A stretch of 64,000 bases of DNA from NCBI RefSeq assembly GCF_020740795.1, contig NC_067282.1, forward strand, positions 130,257,132 through 130,321,131, in the 5' to 3' direction. Positions 11,501-25,205 of this stretch are shown in pieces. The notes beneath the pieces were generated by a model. It searched no databases. It had not been told where the DNA came from and worked only from the letters and a program-made list of their open reading frames with translations. Source of the DNA: Apus apus. Its lineage: Eukaryota > Chordata > Aves > Apodiformes > Apodidae. A program made the position numbers and the translations under genes. Each line of letters opens with the position of its first letter. The stretch's first letter is position 1.

Positions 11501-14500
11501 AGTGGCAAGCAACAGGATCTTTGGGGATTCTGTTTTGCCTCTCAGTCATTGTTTCTGCAAGTTAAGAAAGGATGTTTTATAATCCCTGGGACCTGCCTGG
11601 CAGTGAGATATAAACTCTAATAACATCTTTTTTTTTAACGTATGCTGCATTTTGGTTATAAAACAAGCAAGCTGTTCTGGCTCCTGGAATTCCATTTCCT
11701 TCTTTAGTACTTCTTTTGTTGCGTGGTTGAACCATAATGAAATCCACTGAAAAAAGATGTTGTGTGTATTTCATTATAGCTGCCATATGGCCTTATTACT
11801 AATTTTTAGTTAGCTGAGATGGTTGCATATATGATCTATTTGGAGTAAGGAAGGAGACTGTAAGAGCTGGATGAGGAGGAGAGCTATTCTGATGTCTGTA
11901 TAGAGGCACAGTGTCTTTTTTTTACTGTTTTTAAATAGAAAAACATGAAGCTCTCAGAAAGTGTCTTTCCACTCGGTCTGTTTGGCAGATGTATGCATGC
12001 ATGTTATTAAACAGATGCAGATACTTCTGTCATTTTAAAATAGAATAGTGTTGCTTGGTGTCTGGCTTTCCTCCTCCAGGAAATGGATTTAGAGGTTTTG
12101 CAAAATTGACAGCATTTTCTTTGGAAATGGTAGAGCAGGTGAAAGTACCAGGGCATCCACGCTTGCATTTTCTGCTTAATGTTCCTCCTCCTCAGGAATA
12201 GGATTATAAAACTGTGTCTTGGGCTTGCTGTTTGCCATCTTCCCTGTGTATGGCTCCCCGTATTGTCACAGTGATGGTTTCATGGGAAAATTAGGCAGGC
12301 TGGGAGGATGCTAACCCTATAGATACATCTTTGATCTCTACTGAATTTGGTCCGATAGGGATCCTGACTCTCTAATTAGATAATTAAATAAGCATATATA
12401 ATAGAGCCCTATCACTGGGAGACTGGTTTATAATTGGGTGCGGGATGTAATGCTCCAAATCGTCCTGCTGTGCCAGGTGATGATTGTCTGGGAGCAAAGC
12501 AGATCTGCTGCCTCTCTAGCAGAACTGGTGCTGTCTGCCCCACAAACTGATGGGGGGTTTTGTGCAGTCATGACTGACCTCTTCTAATGTGGCAATAGTC
12601 CATAGAATAGAAGCTGGATCTCGGGAGGTCCTTCCAAGCAGTATTTCTCAGGTTCTGTGGAGCTGGATTTTTTGGGGGAGTCCCTGGGAGAGAAGCTGAT
12701 GGGAAGGAAAAAGGGACTGGCCTTAGTGTCTGCTCTCTGCTGTATGGTTGAAGGAGGAAGGTATATACTTGTTTCCTTTAGGTGTCTGGGATAACTTGTG
12801 AGTTTTTCCTCTGGCTGCTCACACAGATTCAGACATAGTTTCCCTCGACTTTTCACGATGTGTTAATTAGACCTCTGTCTTGAAAATGCCCACTTTTACT
12901 GTAGCTGTAGCTGCATTAACACAGTGAGGGGCCGTAGTTTAAACCAGCACCTTGGATCTTCAGTATCATTTAGCTTCATATCATGTAGTTTAAGAAACTA
13001 AACTGTGGTGGCTGTTGTTCTGCTGACATCAGAGGAGAAAGCAGTAAGAAGGCTAGGGAGCCATGCTGGACCAAGCCATGACTCTGCCATTTAAGGTAGT
13101 TGTTTATTTTATACTGTCTCTCCATCTGTATATTTCTGTTCCCCTAATTCTTCTAATTTACATGTTAACAAACAGATCACAGATACCAACATTTGCCAGG
13201 CTAGTTCTGCACCTGGTAAAATGCCTTTCTCCATCAGCTCTTTAACCAATGGGGAACACTTCTGAATTTTCTTTTCTGTGGACAAGCTGCTAAAAAAAAT
13301 AGTTTTTAGTGGGTGACTTTGCATCCCATGAATGGCATTACATCTTGATAGAAGACTGGGTTCCTCTATTTGCTAAAAAAATGTGCTGCCAAAACACAAT
13401 TAATCTGAAACTGAGCTGGGGCGGTCAAGTTTTTTACTGAATCCACAGGAGATGGGCACCTTTGTTCCAGAGAGGAATTTGGTGTGTCGAAGTGTTAAGA
13501 ACTGTTATGATTAATAGCCTTACTTAGCATTAGTAGCTACATTTGCTGAAGCTTTGAGCTTTCACCTAGATACTGCTGAGCCTATGCTGAACTTTCACTT
13601 AGTTACACAATGGAAGGTCCCCACATCGATGCAAGCCAGAAAGATAAGGTAGCCACATCTGTCAGCAGAAGCTGCATCCTTGAGATAAGAGAGCCTGCCT
13701 GTAGACAGAGAAAGGATCTGGTGAGGAACAAAAAGACCCCAGGCCCAAATAAAACTATGGGACGGGATCGTCGTGTGGGGCAAGGGAAACTTAGATTGTA
13801 AGCATATAATTGCCAGAGCTTTCTTTGCTTGGGATCCCTTTCCAGAAGCACCCGGCTCAAGCTGTTCTTTGCTGCCGTACTGCTCGATACATTCATCTGG
13901 TGCCTTATCGTGTCAGTTCCTCTTCTCCAGGGAACGTGGAGTCAGCCCTGAGGAAGAGGAGGCACCGCAGAGTGAGTGTGTGTGTGAGTGAGGAGGTGAA
14001 GGGGGCACCTGTGTGAAGGGACCCAGTCCGAGCAGTTCAAGTCTCGGGTCGTGTGTGTGCGACTCCTTGGATGGGGTGTGAATGCTCGGGCAGTGGCTTC
14101 TGGCTGGATGATTCTGTGGAACTGTATCGGGAATGTGAAAGATTTCATGTCTGTTACACTGGAGGAGTAAAAAAGCAAAGTAACTAATCCCTGAGACCCA
14201 CAATATCCTGGGCTGTAATAGCAGAAACAGAGCCATAAGATTGAGCAAAATGCTTTATCCTCTCTCTGCTGAGCACTCCTTAGATCCCAGCTGATACGCT
14301 GTGTCCAGTTTGGGGCTCCTCAGTACAGGCAAGACATGGCTAAACTGGAGCCCCTTCAGTAGCTGGCCAGCAGAACGGGCTGGAGCACTTGTGGTGCGAG
14401 GAGGGCTGGGCTTGTTCAGCCGATGGAAGAGTCTGCTTCAGGGTTGTCTTTAGTAAGCAGTCTGCTGATACCTGTGAGGATATTACTGAGAAGACGGAGG

Positions 14501-17500
14501 CAGATTCTTCACTGTTGCGTATAGCAGAGGATAGAGACAACAGGTATAAACAAAGGAGGTTCAGTCTGGACAAAGGGAAAACACTTTGTCATGCTGGCGA
14601 CTATGAAGCAGTGGGACAGGTTGCCGAGGGAGTTTGTGCAGCCTCCTTTGTTGGAGGTTTTCAGACATGACACGATAAAGCCCTGAGCAACCTGGTCAGA
14701 TCTCAGAGCTGACCTGGCTTTTGAGTAGTAGGTTCAGCTGGAGGCCCTTTCCTACCCTGAATTATCCAATGATCTTATGCGACTCCCTGGCAGCTTAGAC
14801 CCTTCCAAGACTGGAGTAAGGACATTTCTTAAACATTGTGACATCTATGGATTAATGTTTTATGAGCATGTGAATACCAGGGTGTGTAGTGGAACTGTGC
14901 TTCTCATCGGGGCCCTTTTACTTGTTTAGCACTGAGGTGCTGGTCGAAGTACACTTTTTTATTTCCTGTCTTTTTTGCCTGTCTAACCTTCCAGTGAGAA
15001 GGAAAGCATGGATTCCCCTGGGCTGCTGCTTTGGTGGCTTTAGTGAGGGTGAGTGGAGAGGCTGTGTAGTTAAGAAGCTGTTTTGGGACAGATCAGTCTG
15101 AGAGTATTCAAGATGTCTAGCCCCATGGAAACGCTACCTTGTCTGGCTCATAGGACCTGGTATTACCAGTGCAAAGGCTTTGAAAGGGACCACAAAAAGC
15201 TAGAACTGCAAATTCTGTAGAACTTCAGGGTGCTGACTAAGTAAAAAGGTAACAGCTGCAGGTCTTCTTGATACTTGGTGAAATGTGACATTTTCTTGTG
15301 CTTTGGACTTGTTTTGATTTGATTTCCGGGCTGTTGTTTCATGATGGCATTTTATTATCCCTTGAGGACTGTATTTGGGAGACTGGCTTGGAAAGGCAGT
15401 CAGAGGTCTGGACTCTACTCTTTCTACATAGTCTTCCAGCAGCTCTGTTAGGATGTGGTGGTGTCTGTTTCTTAATCCTGGCAGAGTTAAACATCTGAAT
15501 GCTTTTATGGCAGCTGCTATCTTCACTGTACCTTCCCCTCATGGACTGCCTCTGAGTTCCAGGCTTTCTTCTACTGTGAGGTGTGTAGTGTTTATCACTT
15601 AAGTGCTTGTCTTGGCAGGCTCTTCTGGTGCTCAAAGCAACAAGTGAAATAATTTTCCACATATGACTTGTCTGGAAACCACTGGGAAAAATTCTTTGTA
15701 TTGTACAGTGTCTGCTCTTATAGTGAGATGTTTCAGTTCATTTTCAATACACTGCTTTGCAGCCCTGGGTGCAGGTAGGATGCAGAAATGGTAGAGCTGG
15801 GCATGAGCAACCTTAGTATAAGGTACTCTGAAAACTGTGTGTTGAGTGTTTAGATGAAAGCTTCTAGTCTGTAGCACTGCCTATCCCTGCATTGGTCCTG
15901 TGCTCTGCTGAACTGAAAACTAGTATTTACTTGAAAACCCTCAACTTGTGGGTTGCAAATATAGTTGTTATAAATTAATGTTTTTCAGAGTTTTCCTTGT
16001 CTTTCTGGATGGCATCTAGTGAGTAGGCATGTGTGCTTTTTGTGGTTTGTGGGGTTGTTTATCTCAGATTATTCTTCCTGTAGAATAATGTTACACAAGC
16101 AAAAAAGTTGTTTGCTTTTAATTCCAAGTCATAGCTGTAGCTTCCCTTCCATTTGCGTGAAGTTGGTTTGTTGAGCTGTACTATCAGCTGGAGAAGGTGC
16201 CTTTCTGCTACTTCGTGTGCTCACCTGCCATCGCTGCCTTCAGAAGTGAGTCTGTTGCTCTGTACTTCTTTCGAGGTGTTCAGAAGAACAACCAGAATGG
16301 GATTGTTTCATATTTGCACAGTAGCCTGCTTTTGGTGGTGGTTGTTAACCTTTTCATGACTTTGGAAAGGGGGGCAAAGGATGTGGGGAAAGCAGTAAGC
16401 CGAAGTAGGTAAAACTGCTTGAGCTGTTAATTAACTGAGGGGGTTTCATTTGGGTGCCTACAAATTAAGTGTCAAACCATGAGAAGGAAGTGGAAGCTGG
16501 TGGAGGGAGGGAAACAAGCTTAGTTGTAAAATGTGTTACCATGAGCTGCAGTAGTGACTTTTTTGATGCCAAGTGTCCTACTTGGTAAAGTTTGCACAGT
16601 TAGATTTATGTGTGGGATCAGAGAGGGAGCTTGTAGGAGGCAGTAACCTGAAGTGCTGTTTTCTCCCTGGTTTCTTCATGCTGCAGCAGACAAGAATTGA
16701 AGGAATTGCCTAGGCATCTCTATTCCTAAGTAATGCTGTTCGGTCTGCTTCTGACAGCCTCTGCTGCCTTGGTGATTTGCTTTGGCCAGACACAACAAAC
16801 ATGGATCCCTTAAGCAGTGAGCCAATTCTGGTTTCTAAAGTTGCTTTTGGTTGAAGGAGTTTTGCTGGTGCTTGGCATCTTGCAGAACTCAACCTGCTTC
16901 ACTGAGTCTTTGGACTGAGTTCCTAGACTGTGAATGTGTGGTTCCCTACCTACTTGAGCCCATCAGCTTTGGTTGGAGGAGTACACAGAAGCCTTGAAGA
17001 GTCCCAAGCACTACATAGTAGAATACAGTATTTCACAGAGAATTGATGGCAGGAAATCTAAAATGCCTTGTAGGTTTGTTACTGGGAGTGGTTACAGGCC
17101 TTCAGGCCTTTCCTCTTTTTATCAGACTTACTCTTTACCTGTGTTATCATCAGGCAGATTGGAAACCACATCCTTTTCTCAGGTGGAAGTTGTCCTGGTG
17201 CTCATGAAGTATGCTTGGGATAACATGATCCTCCACCATTGCTTCATGGGAAGAAACGACCTTTTGTATTTTGTGATGAAATTGTAACTGGGGGAGGCTG
17301 AGGAAGTACATTTTCCCTGTTTTCAAGTAGAATTTGTGCACAGAGGGAGGAGTTTAGCTTTCCCTATTTGCTTTTAAGGCAGTTATTGCCTGTGGTGTTT
17401 GGGGCAGCAGCCTTGCTTTTCCCTGTCAAGATACTTTTGGATTGCAGCCCTCTGATTACAAGTTCAGGACAACACAAGTGCCACAGGTATGTCCACTTCA

Positions 17501-20500
17501 TGTCCTGCAGTGTAGAAGCTGTATAGTTTTGGTGTGTGCTATGTTAGTGCTTAGAAGAGCTGGGTGAGGGGTGGATGCTTTAGATATTATGGGGTTTTTT
17601 GCTTTAGAAGTAAAACGCACACATGGGGGCCTGGGACCCTTGTTACCTGAAACAATTTCCCATTATTAACAGGCCTGTGCAAAAGCTGCTGCAAAGGGCA
17701 GGAAATAGGGAGGAAAAATCTCATGTCCATGAAATGAATGGATACATGATGTTAAGTTGCAGAGTCCTGCTCCCAGCCAGGTGCTGGTTCCAGAGCTCAG
17801 AGTGTGCACAGACTCTAAGCAGCACTGAGCTTTTACAGCTAATGTGCATCCAGGATCCCACGGCACAATTCAAGCAGCCAGTGCAGCTTGTTGACCTCTC
17901 CTTGCTCATCTGCATGGAGGGGAGTGTTGTTCCATTTCAGGCAGGGAGGACAAAATGTCCAAACTGGGAGCTGCTTAAAAATGTCCTTACACCTCTCGGG
18001 CATGAGGAAATGGGATGAAAAACAGTATGCCATTTTCAAAGTTGTGGAATTGATGATGTAAGGTCAGTGTAAGGAGACAGAAGCAGAGCTGACAAGGTCA
18101 GTGTGTTGGCTCTGTATCCTATTGAGTGGCTTTTTCCATACTTGAACACCTTGCTTTTGTAAGTGTAGTTTTTTATATACTTTAAAACACCATTCTTGTT
18201 CACACTCCTATTTCTGCTGGGGTTTGTTGGTTTTTTTTAGCTAGCATGTGTAGTTGTATTAACTTTATATTTTTTTCCTTATGTGCTTAGTTTTCAGGCA
18301 CACTGTGTCCCTGCTCTGTGCTATAATGTGGCTTCTGCAACTGCTAGAGCCAGCAAAAGGCAAGTGGTGAGTGGCAGCTAGGGATGGAGGAAAAGTCTGG
18401 AGTGCCCCTTTGCTGATAGCATGGAAGGATGCCTGCCTGATAAAGACAAGCTATGTAACTTAAGATAAGAATTAAAGAAATGAGAAGCAGGGACTTAGAG
18501 CTAAATGATGAAACCCAAGTTTGACTTTCAGTTTTGGCTCTGTAGCTCTGTCAGCTTCTGTTAAAGCCTGTATCTTCCTTTTCTGCTTTGCAAAGCATAT
18601 TTTGAAGGATTCTTTTGTATTTACTATAATACTCTTGTATTTACTAAGTGGGTTTAGACCTGTTGCATGAGCTGAGCAGAAAGGGAGTAAAAAAGCCAGG
18701 GAGCCAAATGCTGAGATGCATTCTGGCTTGGTGCTTTGGTAGCTCTGAGGCTTGGATGGAAGCAATCCAACTTCTGGTAAGAAGACCTGAATGTTAAATG
18801 CAGTGGGTCTGTGTTGTTACTGTGTGCTCGTCTTGGCTTTTATCAGTGCCTATTAATACCCAGGCAACTGTCGGTCAGCTCCAGGTTGATAAGGTGTTAC
18901 CAGAGCCAAATCAATACCTGAGGGTGAATCTGTCTGTTCAGTTATTCCAGCAGTGTAACAGCAGGGGTAGTCAGTCTTGCTTTGCTGGCTGTTGTGTTGT
19001 CTACAGCTGCCCAGCACAGTCAGTGGCTGGGTGAGGGCAGGATCCTCCTTCCTTCTTGGCAGCAGCAGCAGCACTGCAATCTCGGGACCCTGCAGGGAGC
19101 TGGAGCAGGAAACTGGTTCAACACAGAGCAACTTAATTTCATAGGATTCAGCTTTCTGAACTGAAATGGACCAAGTAACTGGCTAAAGATCTGTCTGCTT
19201 AGTACTTACAGTCTCATTTTGTTTGATTTGGTGTTCAACTGCCACTGCTGGTTACGTTGAAAGCCACTTGCGGTCACTGTGGTCTGTTTAGTGCTCCTCT
19301 CTCCCAAGATGCTGCTTCTCTGCTTGTTCCTCTTCTGCCTCTACACACCCTTCCTCTTTTCATGAGGGAAGATACATGTGCAGGGCTTGGCCAGGACAGC
19401 TGTAGCCGTTGACTATCTCAACACAGGCATCATCCACCGAAAAATGAAAATTTGTTTTTCACCAAAATTTAAAAAAATCCCCAAACAACTTGATAGAAGG
19501 GTAAGGATTTTAATGGGAGGAAGCCTGAAAGCATGATTTCATCCTCATAAGCAAAACAAAACAACCACCCAACTTCTCATACATGTTACTCACTGGCACA
19601 AGTATTGTATGTTCTGCTACATATTTTACCCCTGGAAAAAGTAAGGAAAAGATCTTTGTTCTGGCAGTCACAGAATTGACCACTGATTTCTGTAACACAT
19701 CCATTGTAAAAGCAAACCTGTAAGCAAGAATCCTGCTTTTTTTAACAAAACAAAAGGATTATTACAGCCCTTTCCTAAAAGTTGACTTTAGCTTTACTCT
19801 TCACTTTTTTTAGGTCTTTCTGTTTCTTTAAGTGAGAGAGCCTGGCCATTGTGAGTACCTTGTCTGCCTACTGAGGCATATAAATAATTTCCCTTATTAC
19901 CACAGTTCTGCTTTGAGTACAGTCCCTTGGTACAGTGCCTTTATGTGGATTTTATAAAGTCTTTCCCTTTGATGTGCCTGTGATTATTAATTCTCTCTTA
20001 TAATTAATGGAGGCTTTGTCTTTCTCCTGCAGTCTCTATCAAAAGATCTCAGAGCCTTTTGTAAATGTGAAGTGATTAGTGATGCGGTAGCAGACTGGTT
20101 GAGTTGCGTGTGTGGTTTGTCTCTAAGAAGGAGACAAAGAGTTTCAGTGTATCAGCCTGCACTGCATTTGGGGCTGGTTTGAAATCTTTCAGTATTTCAG
20201 TTTTTCTTGGAAAATACCAGGTTTTGTAAAATGTTTTGTGTTCTTCGAAGGCTTAACAGTTTTGAAGATGACTTTTTGTGAAAGAGTCGTAGGTGTCAGG
20301 TGGAAATTCTGCATGTGTTGGTCTGTGATAGGCAAACTGAGGAGCAGGATAAGAGAGAGGCACTGCAGAGCCTTTACCCACCTGTTGCCTTCTCGTCTGA
20401 CACCTCGTGGGAATTGGGAGCTCCAGCATCCTTGCAGGATATGCAAGGGTTGGCTACTTCATCAGGGGGATTTGTCCCATGGCCACATCTCACCTGAGGT

Positions 20501-23500
20501 GTGAGTGAATGATGTTCACATCACTGGTCCGAATGGGGTAGAAGTGGTCTTGAATATGGACTTTCTATTTTGCATCTGATTATCTGAGCTCTTAGGATAT
20601 GAGTTGCAGGCAGGTGAGTTGCTGTCTGAAAAAGTGCAGCTGCTTGCAGATTTGCCTCTGGGAACAGTAAGGAAACTTGGGAAGCAGTTAAGATATTGTG
20701 GGCAGGAAAAGAGCTTCCGTGCAGTTCGCATTACATGGTCATTGCACATTTCCCTTCTGTGTGCCGCTCCGAGCAAAGAAGATGACAGTTACTTGAACAA
20801 ATCATCTGTGATGGAGCCAAGAGTAACAAAACAGCCTAATAGCTTTGAAAGTTAGAGTTTAGTCACGAGATGAAAGTACATTGTGTAAAAGTTGTGGTCA
20901 GGCCATGCTGCGGAGCCAGCTCGGCGCTGGTTGAACGTGAAGGAAAGCACAGTATCCAGAAACCCGTGATTAGCATCATGAGGGCTTCTGCTTTCTGTGG
21001 GGTGGGATTCAGCTTTGCAGGCAGAAATAACTAGAGCTAAAATTAAGTAGCATTTACCATCTGTTTTTGTAAGAGGCAGAGGCTTGTGGTAAATTTTTTA
21101 TTAACAAAGCAGTGAACGGTAAAGACTTCGGAGGTGAACTGTACTGTTGTTATATCTTTTAATATTGCACTAAAATTTTGAAGAGTGAAGGTAGAAAGGA
21201 TTAAATTATCATCTTGCTCTTATAAAAAGGAGAAAGCAGGGACTTTTCTTCGTTTTATAGTGCTCCTGCTGACTTTAAAGGCCATTTTCTGATTTGTAAG
21301 AAATCCCTGACAGCTCTGGTGGTGCTTCCAACTTTCTGCAGCTCATTGCTCCTGTTCCGTGGAGTTTGCGTGTAATCCCGTACACCAAGACATCCTGCCT
21401 GGTTTACAGATGTAGTGCTGTATAGCATGTTTATGTTATATTACTTTGGTTGAAAGGCCAGCACAGCTTCCAATGTGACTAAATCATGTTGACTGCTTGA
21501 CAGTGCCAGGAGACTGTTAAAACATTGGAGGGCTTCCAGGAACCTGCGCTGCTATCCTGGGGACTGGTAGAGAAATGACCTTTAACTCATGCATTTGAAT
21601 TTCTGGTTTAGAGAAACACTCACGGTTTTTTGCTGAATGCCTTGGCTGTTTGCCCATCCCTTGTTACATTTGGATTTTGCTAGTGCTGGCTGAAGCAGTT
21701 CGGAGGACTAGTGCTGCCTGTTAATTGCGGATCTGCTCAGAGAGATCTCCAGCCAGAAGGGAGGGAGGCTGTAACAGACATCTGGAAGACATTGTAGCTA
21801 ATTCTGCCAGATATCCTTCCAAAGCATCATCTTTCTGTGTCTGTAGTTACACCTCACTTGTCCTGTGTAAGTTCACAGCTGAGTCATTTAGACCATTGGC
21901 AGGTTTTGTATGAAGGTTGCAACCATTTGGCAGAGTCTGTGTTGTGGGTCAAGGTGGGGGCAATCTCTTTTTGCAGGCTGGCGAGGGTTCCCTGGATGCT
22001 GGGGCTGCTTATACAAGTTCTGCTGGCACGTCTGAGGGAGACCTCTGCCCTTGTCTGATGTGATGTTCCAGTGGGAGCAAACATATTTGACTGGAGCAGC
22101 AGATACAGGAAAGGTTCTGCTGGAGAGCAGCCTGGACTAAGCAATACTACCACAGCCTATCTTAAATTTCCTATCCCTTCCAAGTCTTCCCCTGCTTTAG
22201 GTTTCCTGTGACCAATCTGTGAAATTAAATGATCAGGCTTTAGAGAAAGATTTATTTTTTTTTACACAGATCTCATTTAGAGGGCGAAGAACTATGCCAG
22301 AACAACAGGGGGAGATGTTTCCAGTGGGAAGGGCAAAAGAAGAGGACCAGTGAATGGGCAGGTGGAGAGCAGAGAAGCAGCAATGATACTATAGCCTGTT
22401 GTGCAAGTGCACCTCTGTTCTACCAGTAAAGTGCTCTCTTGCATGGGTGGCTTGCTTGATGTAAGGATCTGGTATAAATCTGACAGCAAAGCCACTGTTG
22501 CTGGTATGAAATCAATTAATGTCCATAGTCTTTTACAGTACCTTTGGGTTTGTGAAAGTATGGGCTGTGAAAACCTTTCTTTGTTGTAAATTTGCAGTCA
22601 GATTCTTCTCAGAAATGTACCTGTTGCTCCATCCTGACTATTCTTTTTAACTGTCTCCACTTTGCTCCTTTGTGGGTTCTCTGCTTTTTCCAGTCTTGTG
22701 ACTCAGTTCAATTTTCCTGCTTCTGTTTCTTTACTTAGTAGTGATAAGTGAACATTTGGGACAGGGAAAAAGTCCTCAGCGTTTGTTCAACCACAGTGTG
22801 AAAGGGTTCTGGAGTGCAGCAAGTGTTGGGAGTGCCCTGGCAAATTAGTGTTCCTGAGCACAATTTCTTCTGGTTATTTCTCTGTGAACCCATGTGTTCC
22901 TGGGACAGGCTGTCGGGGTGGGCAACCTGACTGTGCTTTGACCAGAGGGTGGAGATGTCTTTCTCAGGAAGCTCCTTGCAGAGGAAACACCATCTTTGAG
23001 GTGCCTGCTCTGAGGCAGCCACCATCAGACCAAGGGAGGCACTTGGCCGTCTCTAGGAGCAGCAAGGATTGGGAGATTCCTGGCTGGGAAGCCACGGCCA
23101 AGTGCTGTGTCCTCTGTCCTGGCCCCCACCCCCACCTAGCAGCTGGGAAGCTATCTTAGTGCCTCTGCGTGTGTCACTCTGCCCAAATTAACGCAGGTTT
23201 GGCAGTCCCGGGGTGGCAGCTCCTTATCCAGTTGCTGCCCCTCCTCCAGCACTCAGGCAGCCTGTGCTCTTCATCTGTGACCTGTGTGTGCTGCTGGGGC
23301 TGGGATGGCAGGGCTCCTGTGCAAAAGGCGCAAAAAAGGAGGTAGGAAAGAGTATAGTTGTAGCAAAAATCTCTTCCTAAGCTGTCTGCCTAGGAGGTGG
23401 TGTACGGGCTCTCTGTAAGCAGGGCTCTCACTGGGCAGCAGGCTTTGGGAGGCTTCCTGATGGTCTAGCCATGCTTTGCCAGGATCTGTAGCCGAGGGTG

Positions 23501-25136
23501 TTTTGGTCCCATGGATCTGATCCAGCCACATGGGATCTGAAGGCAAGTGTAAAGGTTTTATGTGGCTCTTTATCTCGTGAGGGAGGGGGCTTAATAGACA
23601 AATTCATGTTGACATTCTCTTTCAGGTCAGTAAATTGCTTGGCAAGTATTTGCACTAAGAAGAATGTGATATTTTTTATATTAAAAGAAAATGAGCAAGT
23701 GTATAATCTAATTGAACTTCTAGGAATAAAACCAATTTAGCTGCATTTGAAGGTATTCTGGCTTGAAATCTATGCAGTATTTTGTTTATATAGCATCCAC
23801 TGAAGACATGCCATGTATTCACTGCTCTGAGGAACTTAGCAGCTCTCATCTGCATTTGCAGGGCATTAGGAACAGCGATGTCCTGACCTTACTGAACGCT
23901 TGGCATTCCCAGAAAAACAGCAATGCTGTAGTAATGACAAGAGTTACAGCTAGAAAGAAAGCTGGTACAGAGTGTGGTTTAAGTGGAATTCGGGCATTTA
24001 AAGTCCTTGCGGGGTTTTAAAAATCTCTGCCTGTAATGTCCAGTTTCCACACAATTTTTCTTGTTTCTCCTGGTGGCTGTATTCTTGTTGGCATCACAGC
24101 GTAGGAGTTGCTTGGGTGAGAAAGCTGGGTGTAGCTGGGTGTAATGCAGACAGGCTGAGTAAGGCATGCTGTGAGAGCTGCTTTGGTCTGTTGCATGAGG
24201 CCTCTTAGCTCCCTGACTTTTCTTTGGAGAGGTTTCCAAAAAATGAGAATCAATGCAGAAAAGGGATAATTAAGAGTTTCTTTAATAATGACGTTTATTC
24301 AGGAGGTTAAATCTCAGCCTGCAGATATTGTATTCTTTTTGCAGTCGAGAAGCCTCTTCTGTTCCCTTCCCTCTGCAGAGGGTACACAATACAGAAAGCA
24401 ACCTGGGCTTCCTGCTGGCAGACCCTCTCCCCCACAGGCTTCATGCCATGTTAGCTCTAATCAGCCCCTCTCACATGGTTTATAAGCCAGAAGGTCTCAA
24501 AAATATGGGACTAGCTTTGTTGCTTGCAGAACATGAGAACACAGTTTCATAATTGAGGATTATAGTCATGCTCAATATCATGCTGCGAACCAGATTTAGC
24601 TAACATTTGGAACTGCAATTAAGAAATGTGGTAACTTGTTTTAGGCATCATCTTTTCAAGTATCCGTGAGAGAAGGAGGGGAGATTGTAATGTGTTCTTC
24701 TTCTCTATCCTCCTCTGGGGAAGTAGGATCACTGTGTTTTCCCCTTCTATCAAGCAGAAAAAAAAAGCAAGTACTGATACAGGATTTTGTAACCTTTGCA
24801 GACTGCATGCAAACGATTTTCCAGCATAAAAGAGGAATGATGACTGGTCCTGAAAGAAGTGCTTGTTGGGATACTGTGACTAGTAATTGACTGTTCTTCC
24901 TTTTCTTCTCTTTTTCTTCTGCAAGTTTGTCTTGCAAACCTTACTCATTTGGAAATCTTTGCTTTCCGCCTAAGAGGATGGGACTTGGACCTCTCCCAAG
25001 GAGACTGCAATACCACAAATGCTGCCACAAATTATCTTAGCCCGTGCTAACACAGAACTGTAACTGAATAGAAGGGGTTGTTACCTTGTCTTTGTATCCC
25101 ATTTAAAATGCGTGTGCTTCTATAGCTTGACTTATA

Positions 25137-25205
<69 letters not shown>

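Noticed and set aside
13931..13971. Possible cryptic exon between TCTTCTCCAG and GTGAGT
   Set aside because: 41 nt is not a multiple of three, so including it between exons 1 and 2 would shift the PARVB frame. The donor lies in a GT-rich simple repeat.
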